Source: Silene latifolia
Lineage: Eukaryota; Streptophyta; Magnoliopsida; Caryophyllales; Caryophyllaceae
Direction: 5' to 3'
DNA length: 64,000 nucleotides
Assembly (NCBI RefSeq): GCF_048544455.1
Contig: NC_133534.1
Span: forward strand, 219,647,735-219,711,734
The notes beneath the pieces were generated by a model that saw nothing but the letters and a program-made list of their open reading frames with translations, made no database searches and had not been told where the DNA came from. Made by a program: the position numbers and the translations under genes. Below are positions 21,850-34,300 of the stretch, one piece after another. Each line of letters begins with the position of its first letter. The first letter of the stretch is position 1.

Positions 21850-24771
21850 ATTAAGGTGTTAAAACAATTGTACTTGTTCATTAGTCCATGTGACTCGTTG
21901 TGCGAACCATCTGTCCTTGTTCATTAGCCCTTGTGACTCGTTTTGTGAACCATTTGTCCTTGTTTATTAATAAATGTGACACGTTGTCTGAAACATTTGT
22001 CCTTGTTCATTAGTCCTTGTGACTCGTTGTGTAAACCATTTATCCTTGTTCATTATTCCTTGTGAGTCGTTGTGTTAAACAATTGTACTTGTTCATTAAT
22101 CCGTGTGACTCGTTGTGTGAACCATTTGTTCTTGTTCATTAGCCCTTGTGACTCGTTGTGTTAAATAATTGTACCTGTTCCTTAGTCTATGTGACTTGTT
22201 GTGTGAACCATTTGTCCTTGTTCTATAGTCCTTGTGGCTCGTTGTGTTAAACAATGGTACTTGTTCATTAGTGCATGTGACTCATTGTGTGAACCATTTG
22301 TCCTTTTTCATTAGTCCTTGTGACTCGTTGTGTAAACCATTTGTCCTTGTTCATTAGTCCTTGTGACTTGTTGTGTTAAAGCAATTGTACTTGTTCATTT
22401 GTCCATGTGGCTCGTTGTGTGAACCATTTGTCCTTGTTCATTAGTCCTTGTGACTCATTGGGTAAAACAATTGTACTTGTTCATTAGTCCATATGACTCG
22501 TTGTGTGAACCATTTGCCCTTGTTCGTTAGTCCTTGTGACACGTTGTGTTAACCATTTGTCCTTCTTCATTAATCCTTGTGTTAAAACAATTGTACTTGT
22601 TCATTAGTCCATGTGACTCGTTGTGTGAACCATTTGCCCTTGTTCGTTAGTCCTTCTGACACGTTGTGTAAACCATTTATCCTTGCTCATTAATCCTTGT
22701 GTTAAAACAATTGTACTTGTTCATTAGTCCATGTGACTCGTTGTGTGAACCATCTGTCCTTGATCATTAGCCCTTGTGACTCGTTGTGTGAACCATTTGT
22801 CCTTGTTTATTAATAAATGTGACACGTTGTGTGAAACATTTGTCCTTGTTCATTAGTCCTTGTGACTCGTTGTGTAAACCATTTATCCTTGTTCATTATT
22901 CCTTGTGAGTCGTTGTGTTAAACAATTGTACTTGTTCATTAGTCCATGTGACTCGTTGTGTGAACCATTTATTCTTCTTCATTAGCCCTTGTGACTCGTT
23001 GTGTTAAACAATTGTACTTGTTCCTTATTCCATGTGACTCATTGTGTGAACGCTTTATCCTTGTTCATTAGTGCATGTGACTCGTTGTGTTAAAACAATT
23101 GTCCTTGTTCATTAGTGCATGTGACTCGTTGTGTGAACCATTTGTCCTTGTTCATTAGTCCTTGTGACTCGTTGTGTTAAACAATTGTACTTGTTCATTA
23201 GTCCATGTGACTCGTTGTGTGAACAATTTGTCCTTGTTTATTAATAAATGTGACTCGTTGTGTGAACCATTTCTCCTTGTTCATTATTCCTTGTAACTCA
23301 TTGTGTTAAACAATTGTACTTATTTATTAGTCCACGTGACTCGTTGTGTGAACCATTTGTCCTTGTTTATTAGTCCTTGTGAGTCGTTGTGTTAAAACAA
23401 TTGTACTTGTTCATTAGTCCATGTGATTCGTTGTGTGAACCATTTGTTCTTGTTCATTAGCCCTTGTGACTCGCTATGTTAAACAATTGTACTTGTTCCT
23501 TAGTCTATATGACTCGTTGTGTGAACCATTTGTCCTTGTTCATTAGTCCTTGTGGCTCGTTGTGTTAAACAATTGTACTTGTTCATTACTGCATGTGACT
23601 CGTGGTGTGAACCATTTGTCCTTTTTCATTAGTCCTTGTGACTCGTTGTGTAAACCATTTGTCCTTGTTCATTAGTCCTTGTGACTTGTTGTGTTAAAAC
23701 AATTGTACTTGTTCATTTGTCCATGTGACTCGTTGTGTGAACCATTTGTCTTTGTTCATTAGTCCTTGTGACTCATTGTGTAAAACAATTGTACTTGTTC
23801 ATTAGTCCAAGTGACTCGTTGTGTGAACCATTTGCCTTAGTTTGTTAGTCCTTGTGACACGTTGTGTAAACCATTTGTCCTTCTTCAATAATCGTTGTGT
23901 TAAAACAATTGTACTTGTTCATTAGTCCATGTGACTCGTTGTGTGAACCATTTGCCCTTGTTCGTTAGTCCTTCTGACACGTGTAAACCATTTGTCCTTG
24001 TTCATTAATCCTTGTATTAAAACAATTGTACTTGTTCATTAGTCCATGTGACTCGTTGTGTGAACCATTTGTCCTTGTACATTAGCCCTTGTGACTCATT
24101 GTGTGAACCATTTGTCCTTGTTTATTAATAAATATGACTCATTGTGTGAACCATTTGTCCTTGTTTATTAGTCCTTGTGAGTCGTTGTGTTAAAACAATT
24201 GTACTTGTTCATTAGTCCATGTGAGGCGTTGTGTGAACCATTTGTTCTTGGTCATTAGCCCTTGTGACTCGTTGTGTTAAACAATTGTACTTGTTCCTTA
24301 TTCCATGTGACTCGTTGTGTGAACGCTTTATCCTTGTTCATTAGTGCATGTGACTCGTTGTGTTAAAACAATTGTCCTTGTTCATTAGTGCATGTGACTC
24401 ATTGTGTGAACCATTTGTCCTTGTTCATTAGTCCTTGTGACTCGTTGTGTTAAACAATTGTACTTGTTCATTAGTCCATGTGACTCGTTGTGTGAACAAT
24501 TTGTCCTTGTTTATTAATAAATGTGACTCGTTGTGTGAACCATTTCTCCTTGTTCATTATTCCTTGTAACTCATTGTGTTAAACAATTGTACTTATTTAT
24601 TAGTCCACGTGACTCGTTGTGTGAACCATTTGTCCTTGTTTATTAGTCCTTGTGAGTCGTTGTGTTAAAACAATTGTACTTGTTAATTAGTCCATGTGAC
24701 TCGTTGTGTGAACCATTTGCCCTTGTTCGTTAGTCCTTCTGACACGTTGTGTAAACCATTTATCCTTGTTC
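21850..24771. repeat. 2922-bp satellite superunit, copy 1
   Basis: First copy of a near-perfect tandem duplication; the second is 24772-27693. Boundaries are arbitrary within the period. Confidence 0.82.
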
Positions 24772-27693
24772 ATTAAGGTGTTAAAACAATTGTACTTGTT
24801 CATTAGTCCATGTGACTCGTTGTGTGAACCATCTGTCCTTGTTCATTAGCCCTTGTGACTCGTTTTGTGAACCATTTGTCCTTGTTTATTAATAAATGTG
24901 ACACGTTGTCTGAAACATTTGTCCTTGTTCATTAGTCCTTGTGACTCGTTGTGTAAACTATTTATCCTTGTTCATTATTCCTTGTGAGTCGTTGTGTTAA
25001 ACAATTGTACTTGTTCATTAATCCGTGTGACTCGTTGTGTGAACCATTTGTTCTTGTTCATTAGCCCTTGTGACTCGTTGTGTTAAATAATTGTACCTGT
25101 TCCTTAGTCTATGTGACTTGTTGTGTGAACCATTTGTCCTTGTTCTATAGTCCTTGTGGCTCGTTGTGTTAAACAATGGTACTTGTTCATTAGTGCATGT
25201 GACTCGTTGTCTGAACCATTTGTCCTTTTTCATTAGTCCTTGTGACTCGTTGTGTAAACCATTTGTCCTTGTTCATTAGTCCTTGTGACTTGTTGTGTTA
25301 AAGCAATTGTACTTGTTCATTTGTCCATGTGGCTCGTTGTGTGAACCATTTGTCCTTGTTCATTAGTCCTTGTGACTCATTGTGTAAAACAATTGTACTT
25401 GTTCATTAGTCCATATGACTCGTTGTGTGAACCATTTTCCCTTGTTCGTTAGTCCTTGTGACACGTTGTGTTAACCATTTGTCCTTCTTCATTAATCCTT
25501 GTGTTAAAACAATTGTACTTGTTCATTAGTCCATGTGACTCGTTGTGTGAACCATTTGCCCTTGTTCGTTAGTCCTTCTGACACGTTGTGTAAACCATTT
25601 ATCCTTGCTCATTAATCCTTGTGTTAAAACAATTGTACTTGTTCATTAGTCCATGTGACTCGTTGTGTGAACCATCTGTCCTTGATCATTAGCCCTTGTG
25701 ACTCGTTGTGTGAACCATTTGTCCTTGTTTATTAATAAATGTGACACGTTGTGTGAAACATTTGTCCTTGTTCATTAGTCCTTGTGACTCGTTGTGTAAA
25801 CCATTTATCCTTGTTCATTATTCCTTGTGAGTCGTTGTGTTAAACAATTGTACTTGTTCATTAGTCCATGTGACTCGTTGTGTGAACCATTTATTCTTCT
25901 TCATTAGCCCTTGTGACTCGTTGTGTTAAACAATTGTACTTGTTCCTTATTCCATGTGACTCGTTGTGTGAACGCTTTATCCTTGTTCATTAGTGCATGT
26001 GACTCGTTGTGTTAAAACAATTGTCCTTGTTCATTAGTGCATGTGACTCGTTGTGTGAACCATTTGTCCTTGTTCATTAGTCCTTGTGACTCGTTGTGTT
26101 AAACAATTGTACTTGTTCATTAGTCCATGTGACTCGTTGTGTGAACAATTTGTCCTTGTTTATTAATAAATGTGACTCGTTGTGTGAACCATTTCTCCTT
26201 GTTCATTATTCCTTGTAACTCATTGTGTTAAACAATTGTACTTATTTATTAGTCCACGTGACTCGTTGTGTGAACCATTTGTCCTTGTTTATTAGTCCTT
26301 GTGAGTCGTTGTGATAAAACAATTGTACTTGTTCATTAGTCCATGTGATTCGTTGTGTGAACCATTTGTTCTTGTTCATTAGCCCTTGTGACTCGTTGTG
26401 TTAAACAATTGTACTTGTTCCTTAGTCTATGTGACTCGTTGTGTGAACCATTTGTCCTTGTTCATTAGTCCTTGTGGCTCGTTGTGTTAAACAATTGTAC
26501 TTGTTCATTAGTGCATGTGACTCGTGGTGTGAACCATTTGTCCTTTTTCATTAGTCCTTGTGACTCGTTGTGTAAACCATTTATCCTTGTTCATTAGTCC
26601 TTGTGACTTGTTGTGTTAAAACAATTGTACTTGTTCATTTGTCCATGTGACTCGTTGTGTGAACCATTTGTCTTTGTTCATTAGTCCTTGTGGCTCATTG
26701 TGTAAAACAATTGTACTTGTTCATTAGTCCATGTGACTCGTTGTGTGAACCATTTGCCTTAGTTTGTTAGTCCTTGTGACACGTTGTGTAAACCATTTGT
26801 CCTTCTTCAATAATCGTTGTGTTAAAACAATTGTACTTGTTCATTAGTCCATGTGACTCGTTGTGTGAACCATTTGCCCTTGTTCGTTAGTCCTTCTGAC
26901 ACGTGTAGATCATTTGTCCTTGTTCATTAATCCTTGTATTAAAACAATTGTACTTGTTCATTAGTCCATGTGACTCGTTGTGTGAACCATTTGTCCTTGT
27001 ACATTAGCCCTTGTGACTCATTGTGTGAACCATTTATCCTTGTTTATTAATAAATATGACTCATTGTGTGAACCATTTGTCCTTGTTTATTAGTCCTTGT
27101 GAGTCGTTGTGTTAAAACAATTGTACTTGTTCATTAGTCCATGTGAGGCGTTGTGTGAACCATTTGTTCTTGGTCATTAGCCCTTGTGACTCGTTGTGTT
27201 AAACAATTGTACTTGTTCCTTATTCCATGTGACTCGTTGTGTGAACGCTTTATCCTTGTTCATTAGTGCATGTGACTCGTTGTGTTAAAACAATTGTCCT
27301 TGTTCATTAGTGCATGTGACTCATTGTGTGAACCATTTGTCCTTGTTCATTAGTCCTTGTGACTCGTTGTGTCAAACAATTGTACTTGTTCATTAGTCCA
27401 TGTGACTCGTTGTGTGAACAATTTGTCCTTGTTTATTAATAAATGTGACTCGTTGTGTGAACCATTTCTCCTTGTTCATTATTCCTTGTAACTCATTGTG
27501 TTAAACAATTGTACTTATTTATTAGTCCACGTGACTCGTTGTGTGAACCATTTGTCCTTGTTTATTAGTCCTTGTGAGTCGTTGTGTTAAAACAATTGTA
27601 CTTGTTCATTAGTCCATGTGACTCGTTGTGTGAACCATTTGTTCTTGTTCATTAGCCCTTGTGACTCGTTGTGTTAAACAATTGTACTTGTTC
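24772..27693. repeat. 2922-bp satellite superunit, copy 2
   Basis: Second copy; shares the rare variants listed for block S2 in the same order with few base differences (for example CACGTGTAGATC versus CACGTGTAAACC). Confidence 0.82.
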
Positions 27694-29464
27694 CTCAGTC
27701 TATGTGACTCGTTGTGTGAACCATTTGTCCTTGTTCATTAGTCCTTGTGGCTCGTTGTGTTAAACAATTGTACTTGTTCATTAGTGCATGTGACTCGTGG
27801 TGTGAACCATTTGTCCTTTTTCATTAGTCCTTGTGACTCGTTGTGTAAACCATTTGTCCTTGTTCATTAGTCCTTGTGACTTGTTGTGTTAAAACAATTG
27901 TACTTGTTCATTTGTCCATGTGACTCGTTGTGTGAACCATTTGTCCTTTGTTCATTAGTCCTTGTGACTCATTGTGTAAAACAATTGTACTTGTTCATTA
28001 GTCCATGTGACTCGTTGTGTGAACCATTTGCCCTAGTTTGTTAGTCCTTGTGACACGTTGTGTAAACCATTTGTCCTTCTTCATTAATCGTTGTGTTAAA
28101 ACAATTGTACTTGTTCATTAGTCCATGTGACTCGTTGTGTGAACCATTTGCCCTTGTTCGTTAGTCCTTCTGACACGTGTAAACCATTTGTCCTTGTTCA
28201 TTAATCCTTGTGTTAAAACAATTGTACTTGTTCATTAGTCCATGTGACTCGTTGTATGAACCATTTGTCCTTGTTCATTAGCCCTTGTGACTCATTGTGT
28301 GAACCATTTGTCCTTGTTTATCAATAAATGTGACTCATTGTGTGAACCATTTGTCCTTGTTTATTAATAAATGTGACTCATTGTGTGAACCATTTGTCCT
28401 TGTTTATTAGTCCTTGTTAGTCGTTGTGTTAAAACAATTGTACTTGTTCAATAGTCCATGTGAGGCGTTGTGTGAACCATTTGTTCTTGGTCATTAGCCC
28501 TTGTGACTCGTTGTGTTAAACAATTGTACTTGTTCCTTAGTCCATATGACTCGTTGTGTGAAACATTTGTCCTTGTTCATTAGTCGTTGTGACTCGTTGT
28601 GTAAACCATTTATCCTTATTCATTATTCCTTGTGAGTCGTTCTTTTAAACAATTGTACTTGTTCATTAGTCAATGTGACTCGTTGTGTGAACCATTTGTT
28701 CTTGTTTATTAATAAATGTGACTCGTTGTGTGAAACATTTGTCCTTATTCATTAGACCTTGTGACTCGTTGTGTAAACCATTTATCCTTGTTCATTATTC
28801 CTTGTGAGTCGTTCTATTAAACAATTGTACTTGTTCATTAGTCCATGTGACTCGTTGTGTGAACCATTTGTTCTTGTTCATTAGCCCTTGTGACTTGTTG
28901 TGTTAAATAATTGTACTTGTTCCTTAGTCTATGTGACTTGTTGTGTGAACCATTTGTCCTTGTTCATTAGTCCTTGTGGCTCGTTGTGTTAAACAATTGT
29001 ACTTGTTCATTAGTGCATGTGACTCGTTGTGTGAACCTTTTGTTCTTGTTCATTAGCCCTTGTGACTCGTTGTGTTAAATATTTGTACTTGTTCCTTAGT
29101 CTATGTGACTTGTTGTGTGAACCATTTGTCCTTGTTCATTAGTCCTTGTGACTCATTGTGTAAAACAATTGTACTTGTTCATTAGTCCATGTCACTCGTT
29201 GTGTGAACCATTTGCCCTTGTTCGTTAGTCCTTGTGACACGTTGTGTAAACCATTTGTCCTTCTTCATTAATCCTTGTGTTAAAACCATTGTACTTGTTC
29301 ATTAGTCCATGTGACTCGTTGTGTGAACCATTTGTCCTTGTTCATTAGCCCTTGTGACTCATTGTGTAAACAATTTATCCTTGTTCATTAGTCCTTGTGA
29401 GTCGTTGTGTTAAACAATTGTACTTATTCATTAGTCCATGTGACTCGTTGTGTGAACCATTTGC

Positions 29465-29624
29465 TGATACGAAAATTACTCAAAGAATAAAATTCGTTAG
29501 AGTTGCGTGAATTAATAAAACCGACAAAGGCTTTGGCTGCCGATTGTCGATTTCATACGATTTGAACGGTTTATTGAACTGTCTGATTCAGAACGAGAAC
29601 TTAGTAATTTTTATGTGTTTTTAT
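29465..29624 (-). mobile_element. Fragment of a G5-related LTR, inverted
   Basis: Reads TGATACGAAAATTAC from the left. Its complement ends TTCGTATCA and shares ordered pieces with the last 170 bases of the G5 LTR at 63350-63523: ACACATAAAAATTAC, AATCAGACAGT, GTTCAAAT, TCGACAATC, TTCGTATCA. It is cut off at 29624 where the next LTR begins. The five bases before it, TTTGC, recur at 35615-35619, where the satellite resumes, and may be its target duplication. Confidence 0.75.
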
Positions 29625-31336
29625 TGTAACACCCCCATACTCCAAGTGCGTTACCAGGACCACTCAGGTATAAAGATGCTACCATCTCGGTTACCCGAGG
29701 CATGATAATCATAAGACAATGAAGAAACATACTTTATTAAACAAGTTAAGTGATTACATAACAAAACCAACTCAGAAGCAAAATACAAATCGCTCTCAAA
29801 CTATAAACCAACAGAAAGGAACTGTCCTAACAAACACAACGGAAGACTAAAGACTCTGATATGTGATGACTCCATCCCCAGCTAGATCCCACGCGTATCC
29901 AAGATATACCTGCCAAGCAACTGCTCACCACCCCCGAATGGATCACCACAGTTTTTAAAACATTTAAACGGGGTCAGTACTAATCACACAATTTATATAC
30001 ATATCAACAATCCGATAAACAGACAGCTCACACCGTCACACATACAATCACACCAATCCCAACAATCTCAATCACCGACTGTCCACTGGACCAGCCCTGC
30101 CAGTGGGGGACCGCAGCCGTACCCACCAAATCCCCGCTCTTCATACCGAGCGATAAACCCATGTTCATTAATGTGCACATCCCCTTCCGTGGCGGGTTCC
30201 ACGAAGGGCGAAACCAGGGCGTGAAGCCACTCCCGCAAGTGACTCCACTCAGCCGAGAACGCATCTCGAGAACCATAGGCAACCAGTCACAATCACAATA
30301 TCAACAACCGCCTGAATCTATCAACAATGTACAATCACAATCACAAAAAGTCACAATACAATTACTATAACAAACAATCAATCTCAACACATCAACAATC
30401 ATCCCATTATGGGACTAATACGAGTAGGAAATCCTACCCGTAAGCACACAATCGACGGTCTCTCTCTTTGAGTCAAAAAGCTTCCTCTATGAACCCTCCT
30501 CCTATCATACAACATATAGAGGCTACCAAATCACATACTACACATAAACCCCCAAATCTCTAAATTAGGGTTTAACCAAATCAAAGGAAAGACAATAAAA
30601 AGGGTACATAGATCTTACCCTCGACGCAAGGAACTCAACGGTATAACCAACGACGCGAACTGACCTTCCAAACTCCGGGGATTGCTAATTATGCGATTAG
30701 AATGAAGAACTTGCTTGCTTTCTCTCTTAAACAGTAATTTAGGTTTTGCAAAAGTGATTTAGAACAATGACGACAAAGCTTATATACCTTAATCGCATAA
30801 TTAACAAAACCCGAGAAATAACTCCCCGGAAACCGGCTACTCGATCGAGTAGCTAAGGTACTCGATCGAGTGCCCCTTACTCGATCGAGTACCCACGTTA
30901 CTCGATCGAGTACCCAACAGTCGAAACTATTTTAAAACGCAACTCACCCTTACTCGACAGAGTAAGGCCTACTCGATAGAGTACCCAAAGACTTATAAAT
31001 ACGGAGTATTGCGGTCTTCCCTCCTAAAAAGAACTTCGTCCCCGAAGTTCAACCCATACATAAAAACAACCATACCGACTCGACCAAGACACAACAACTT
31101 AGCTAAGGACTCAAGAACTCGACCGAACATAGAACATGAACTCTTGACACCCACTCCACCAAATATGTTTACTTCCACAACATGACTCACTATATCGTAT
31201 CTACCACATATATATCTCTCACGACACCAACTCCATGCATAACCAACTACCATCCTCTAATGCCGCTAGCTCCATAATATCATCAACTATCAAATCCAAT
31301 ACCAAGACACTCATAGACATCAAACGGAATGTTACA
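29625..31336 (-). repeat. LTR of an unassigned gypsy-type element (minus strand)
   Basis: A 1712-bp stretch with 7-bp terminal inverted repeats TGTAACA...TGTTACA. On the minus strand it follows a purine-rich tract (TAAGGGTGGTAGAA, 31337-31350) and a conserved GAGGACGAAGTTCC word, the usual end of a Ty3/gypsy internal region, so this is a 3' LTR of a minus-strand element. It has no credible ORF. It contains a cluster of the palindrome ACTCGATCGAGT (30839-30982) and, oddly, a second copy of the purine-tract neighbourhood at about 31018-31050. No matching 5' LTR was found on the right side. Confidence 0.72.
30839..30982. repeat. Palindrome array A (ACTCGATCGAGT)
   Basis: Four perfect 12-bp palindromes start at 30839, 30860, 30879 and 30900 (steps 21, 19, 21), then two degenerate ones at 30952 (ACTCGACAGAGT) and 30971 (ACTCGATAGAGT), 19 bp apart. 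Spacers are 9, 7 and 9 bases. Function unknown. Confidence 0.9.
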
Positions 31337-31350
31337 TTCTACCACCCTTA
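31337..31350 (-). other. Polypurine tract of the minus-strand element
   Basis: The complement reads TAAGGGTGGTAGAA, directly before the LTR start TGTAACATTCC. Confidence 0.65.
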
Positions 31351-34300
31351 AAAGGAACTTCGTCCTCGAAGTTTACTCACACTCGTAACCTCATCATCCA
31401 ACTAACACTAGTGAAATATTCTCACACTCCTAAACATCACGCTACTACAAGCACTCACATGACCTTTAATAAAATCACCCACAACACGAATCGATCTTAT
31501 ATTCTACATCAAGACTCAACTTCCGAATATATTATCATATGTACAACCATCAAAATCTGTTTTATCGCATCCTACTCCTCTTAAGACAAATGTTACGTCC
31601 TCGTAACTCACTAATACCCAAACCATATCTATATCTCATTACCCTCTGTACCACCACATGTCAAAGATAACCGTCTATAAACCAAACACTCACCATTCTT
31701 GTATCCAAGGCTCCCATACATAAACATTTCTCATTCCTCAACTCATTCGGCATAGCACCTAACCTATACCATAAACTCGTAGCAAATCACCATACCCACT
31801 CTTCATTATTACTGCCAAACAACATACCTCTCTATGTAAGGCACTTATCTCCCAGAAGCATAACTCACGATCCGTACTCGTTACGTACACGCACACTAGA
31901 TCCTCAAGTTCTTTCTTTCATTACCGTAAAACTCATACACAATTTAACATGACACTAATTCCCCAAACACCCTACACTCACTGTCTCAACGAAAGATTAT
32001 GAACTACCTGCCGCTTTCAGATCATTACAACACATGTTCCACGAATCATTTTCCATTACCATGTCTACCGATGTCTCATCTGAAAACAAGATCAAAATTA
32101 CTGTAACAACCTCTCACAACCGTGTCCCATCAACAGAATGTCACTATACCATGACCACAACGAAAACATGTACAACTCTCTTTCATATCATACTCTACCC
32201 TCATTCCAAAACTTAACTGGTAAGAAACATCAATAAACAAAACAACTGTCTATCCGTACATACTGAAACTCACAGGAAGCAACATTAAACAAAACAACAA
32301 TTTATGTGTAACTGGTATGTACTTTCGAAACTCGAATCATAATCATCCCGCCTACTCCACCACAACCGGTGACGGCATCACAACACCGCCACCAACAGCC
32401 ACACCGTAGTGCGAAAATACCCGCATCACAAAGACTATGTACCGTGCCCGGATTACCACCCGAGGCACCACAACCACACCGATAGACATCACAACCGCAT
32501 ACAATTCCCATAAATACGACTCAAAGATAACTTCTCGGACAAGAAAAACTTACTCAAATCGACTTTATTAAATCACCACGCAACATATTATATGGATAAA
32601 CAGATAAGCATCTCATGAACATCATTTCTACCATTTCACGGAATACACATGTGTTATCAATACACATAAAATTATAACTAGCCATGTCAAATCAATCAAA
32701 TTATTACCTTTTTGGATATCATTCAATTAAATTACCGTGTCCAACATATATATTACCGAACATTCATAAAACAACTTTATAATTATCACACCATACCACT
32801 TCTTGTGAGGTCAGAACCTCACACTAACATTTACACATAACATAGACTCGTAATCACAACCAACTAGTCAATCCTGACCACGTAAGTTACCACTCGATAA
32901 AGGTTACCTGTCGCCCGAGTTTAACTCATATGCCCCTCATAACATATTCCCCATTCGCACAACCATCACTTCCTGCCAAATATAACCATACCTTTACTAT
33001 TCAACTATTAGCATCCGCCTCATCTAACCACATCTTATACCCTCTCCCAATCATACACAACAATCAGGTCCCTACCAAATCAACCTCTTTAGAATTGCTA
33101 CCTTTCTAATATACCATCACTCTTAACCACTAGTGACAACACCACAATGCCACCACCGCTCAGATATCAACCTCTTACACTCATATCAACATAACATGGT
33201 TTTTCTCCTATTTTTGGTTAACATTCCAAATAACGAACATCAAACCCATCCACAAAATTATCTCAACATTATTCCCAATACCATCTTATTTGTATTGTCA
33301 TCCAACTCTCCACCAAATATCTCGTATCGTGCCAATACTCCACCAACTTCTTACTCCTTTAATTCCTCGAAACTCATTATCAATCATGTTGTCCTGAAAC
33401 TCCTATATAACCTTTAGCTAACATCCTCGTGATACTATCACACATTTCGATGATTCCTTACCTTTATATCACATAACTCCGTGAACATTTTCCTCACCTT
33501 ACTTTTTATCCTTCTTTCCTCTTTACACTCAATAATACCAATTAATAGTCCAACTCCTTATTCCTTCTAGCTAACTCTTTAGAAATCCAGTTACCCCTTC
33601 GTTGCTCCAAAACTCAAATTCCATTATTTTCTACCGACATCATCTCACTCTTTCTTACCATGGATCTTCTCTTATTATGCTATCACTAACACTTGCCACT
33701 AATCTATCCATAGAATCAACGTTTAATGTTCAAACAATTGCATCTCCTTTTTACATCTCTAGAAATCGGAATTCATTTAATACCGTTAATTACCCAAGGA
33801 AATCACACAAATAGTTTTCATCTTTTAATAAACCAAACCTCCCAAACTCACTCACTGTCTACAAATACACCTCGTGACATGTCTCCACAAAGTTCACTAT
33901 ATATTACTCTTCTCAACCCCTTTAAACGAACTTTCACTACATATATCCATAACCCACACGACTCCTAACCATTTCCCTCCATAATTCTTTACACATCTCA
34001 AGCTGCCACTATCCACATCCTTACTTTCAATCTTTTATTCTCACGTTCATTATGCTCACATCATCCCTTGCCCATATTCACTTACTTTTACATTACTCAA
34101 CACACAATCATATCACTCATCCCGTCTCGCAAAACGTGCGCCATGCCTCAATAAACTATACCAATCTTCCTTTTCTTTTTCCACCCTCTATCATAATCAC
34201 ATATAACTCATGTCCTCCCCACCGAACTCATACTCATCATAAGTGTCACTCTTTACATCATAAGATTGGGTAACTTACGCCAGACCAACACATACGTAAA

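Larger units (their letters stand above)
21542..29464. repeat. Satellite array block S2
   Basis: Same 43-bp satellite family as S1, but with its own higher-order structure. Rare variants repeat at exactly 2922 bp: TTAAGGTG at 21851 and 24773, GAACGCTTTA at 23048 and 25970, GAACGCTTTA at 24321 and 27243, CCACGTGACTC near 23331/26253 and 24604/27526. A smaller 1273-bp period links 23048 to 24321 and 23331 to 24604. No genes; short minus-strand ORFs such as 25018-25233 are readings of the repeat. Confidence 0.96.

Noticed and set aside
30028-31253. Minus-strand ORFs of 84-86 codons
   Set aside because: They fall inside the LTR and have no recognisable motif.
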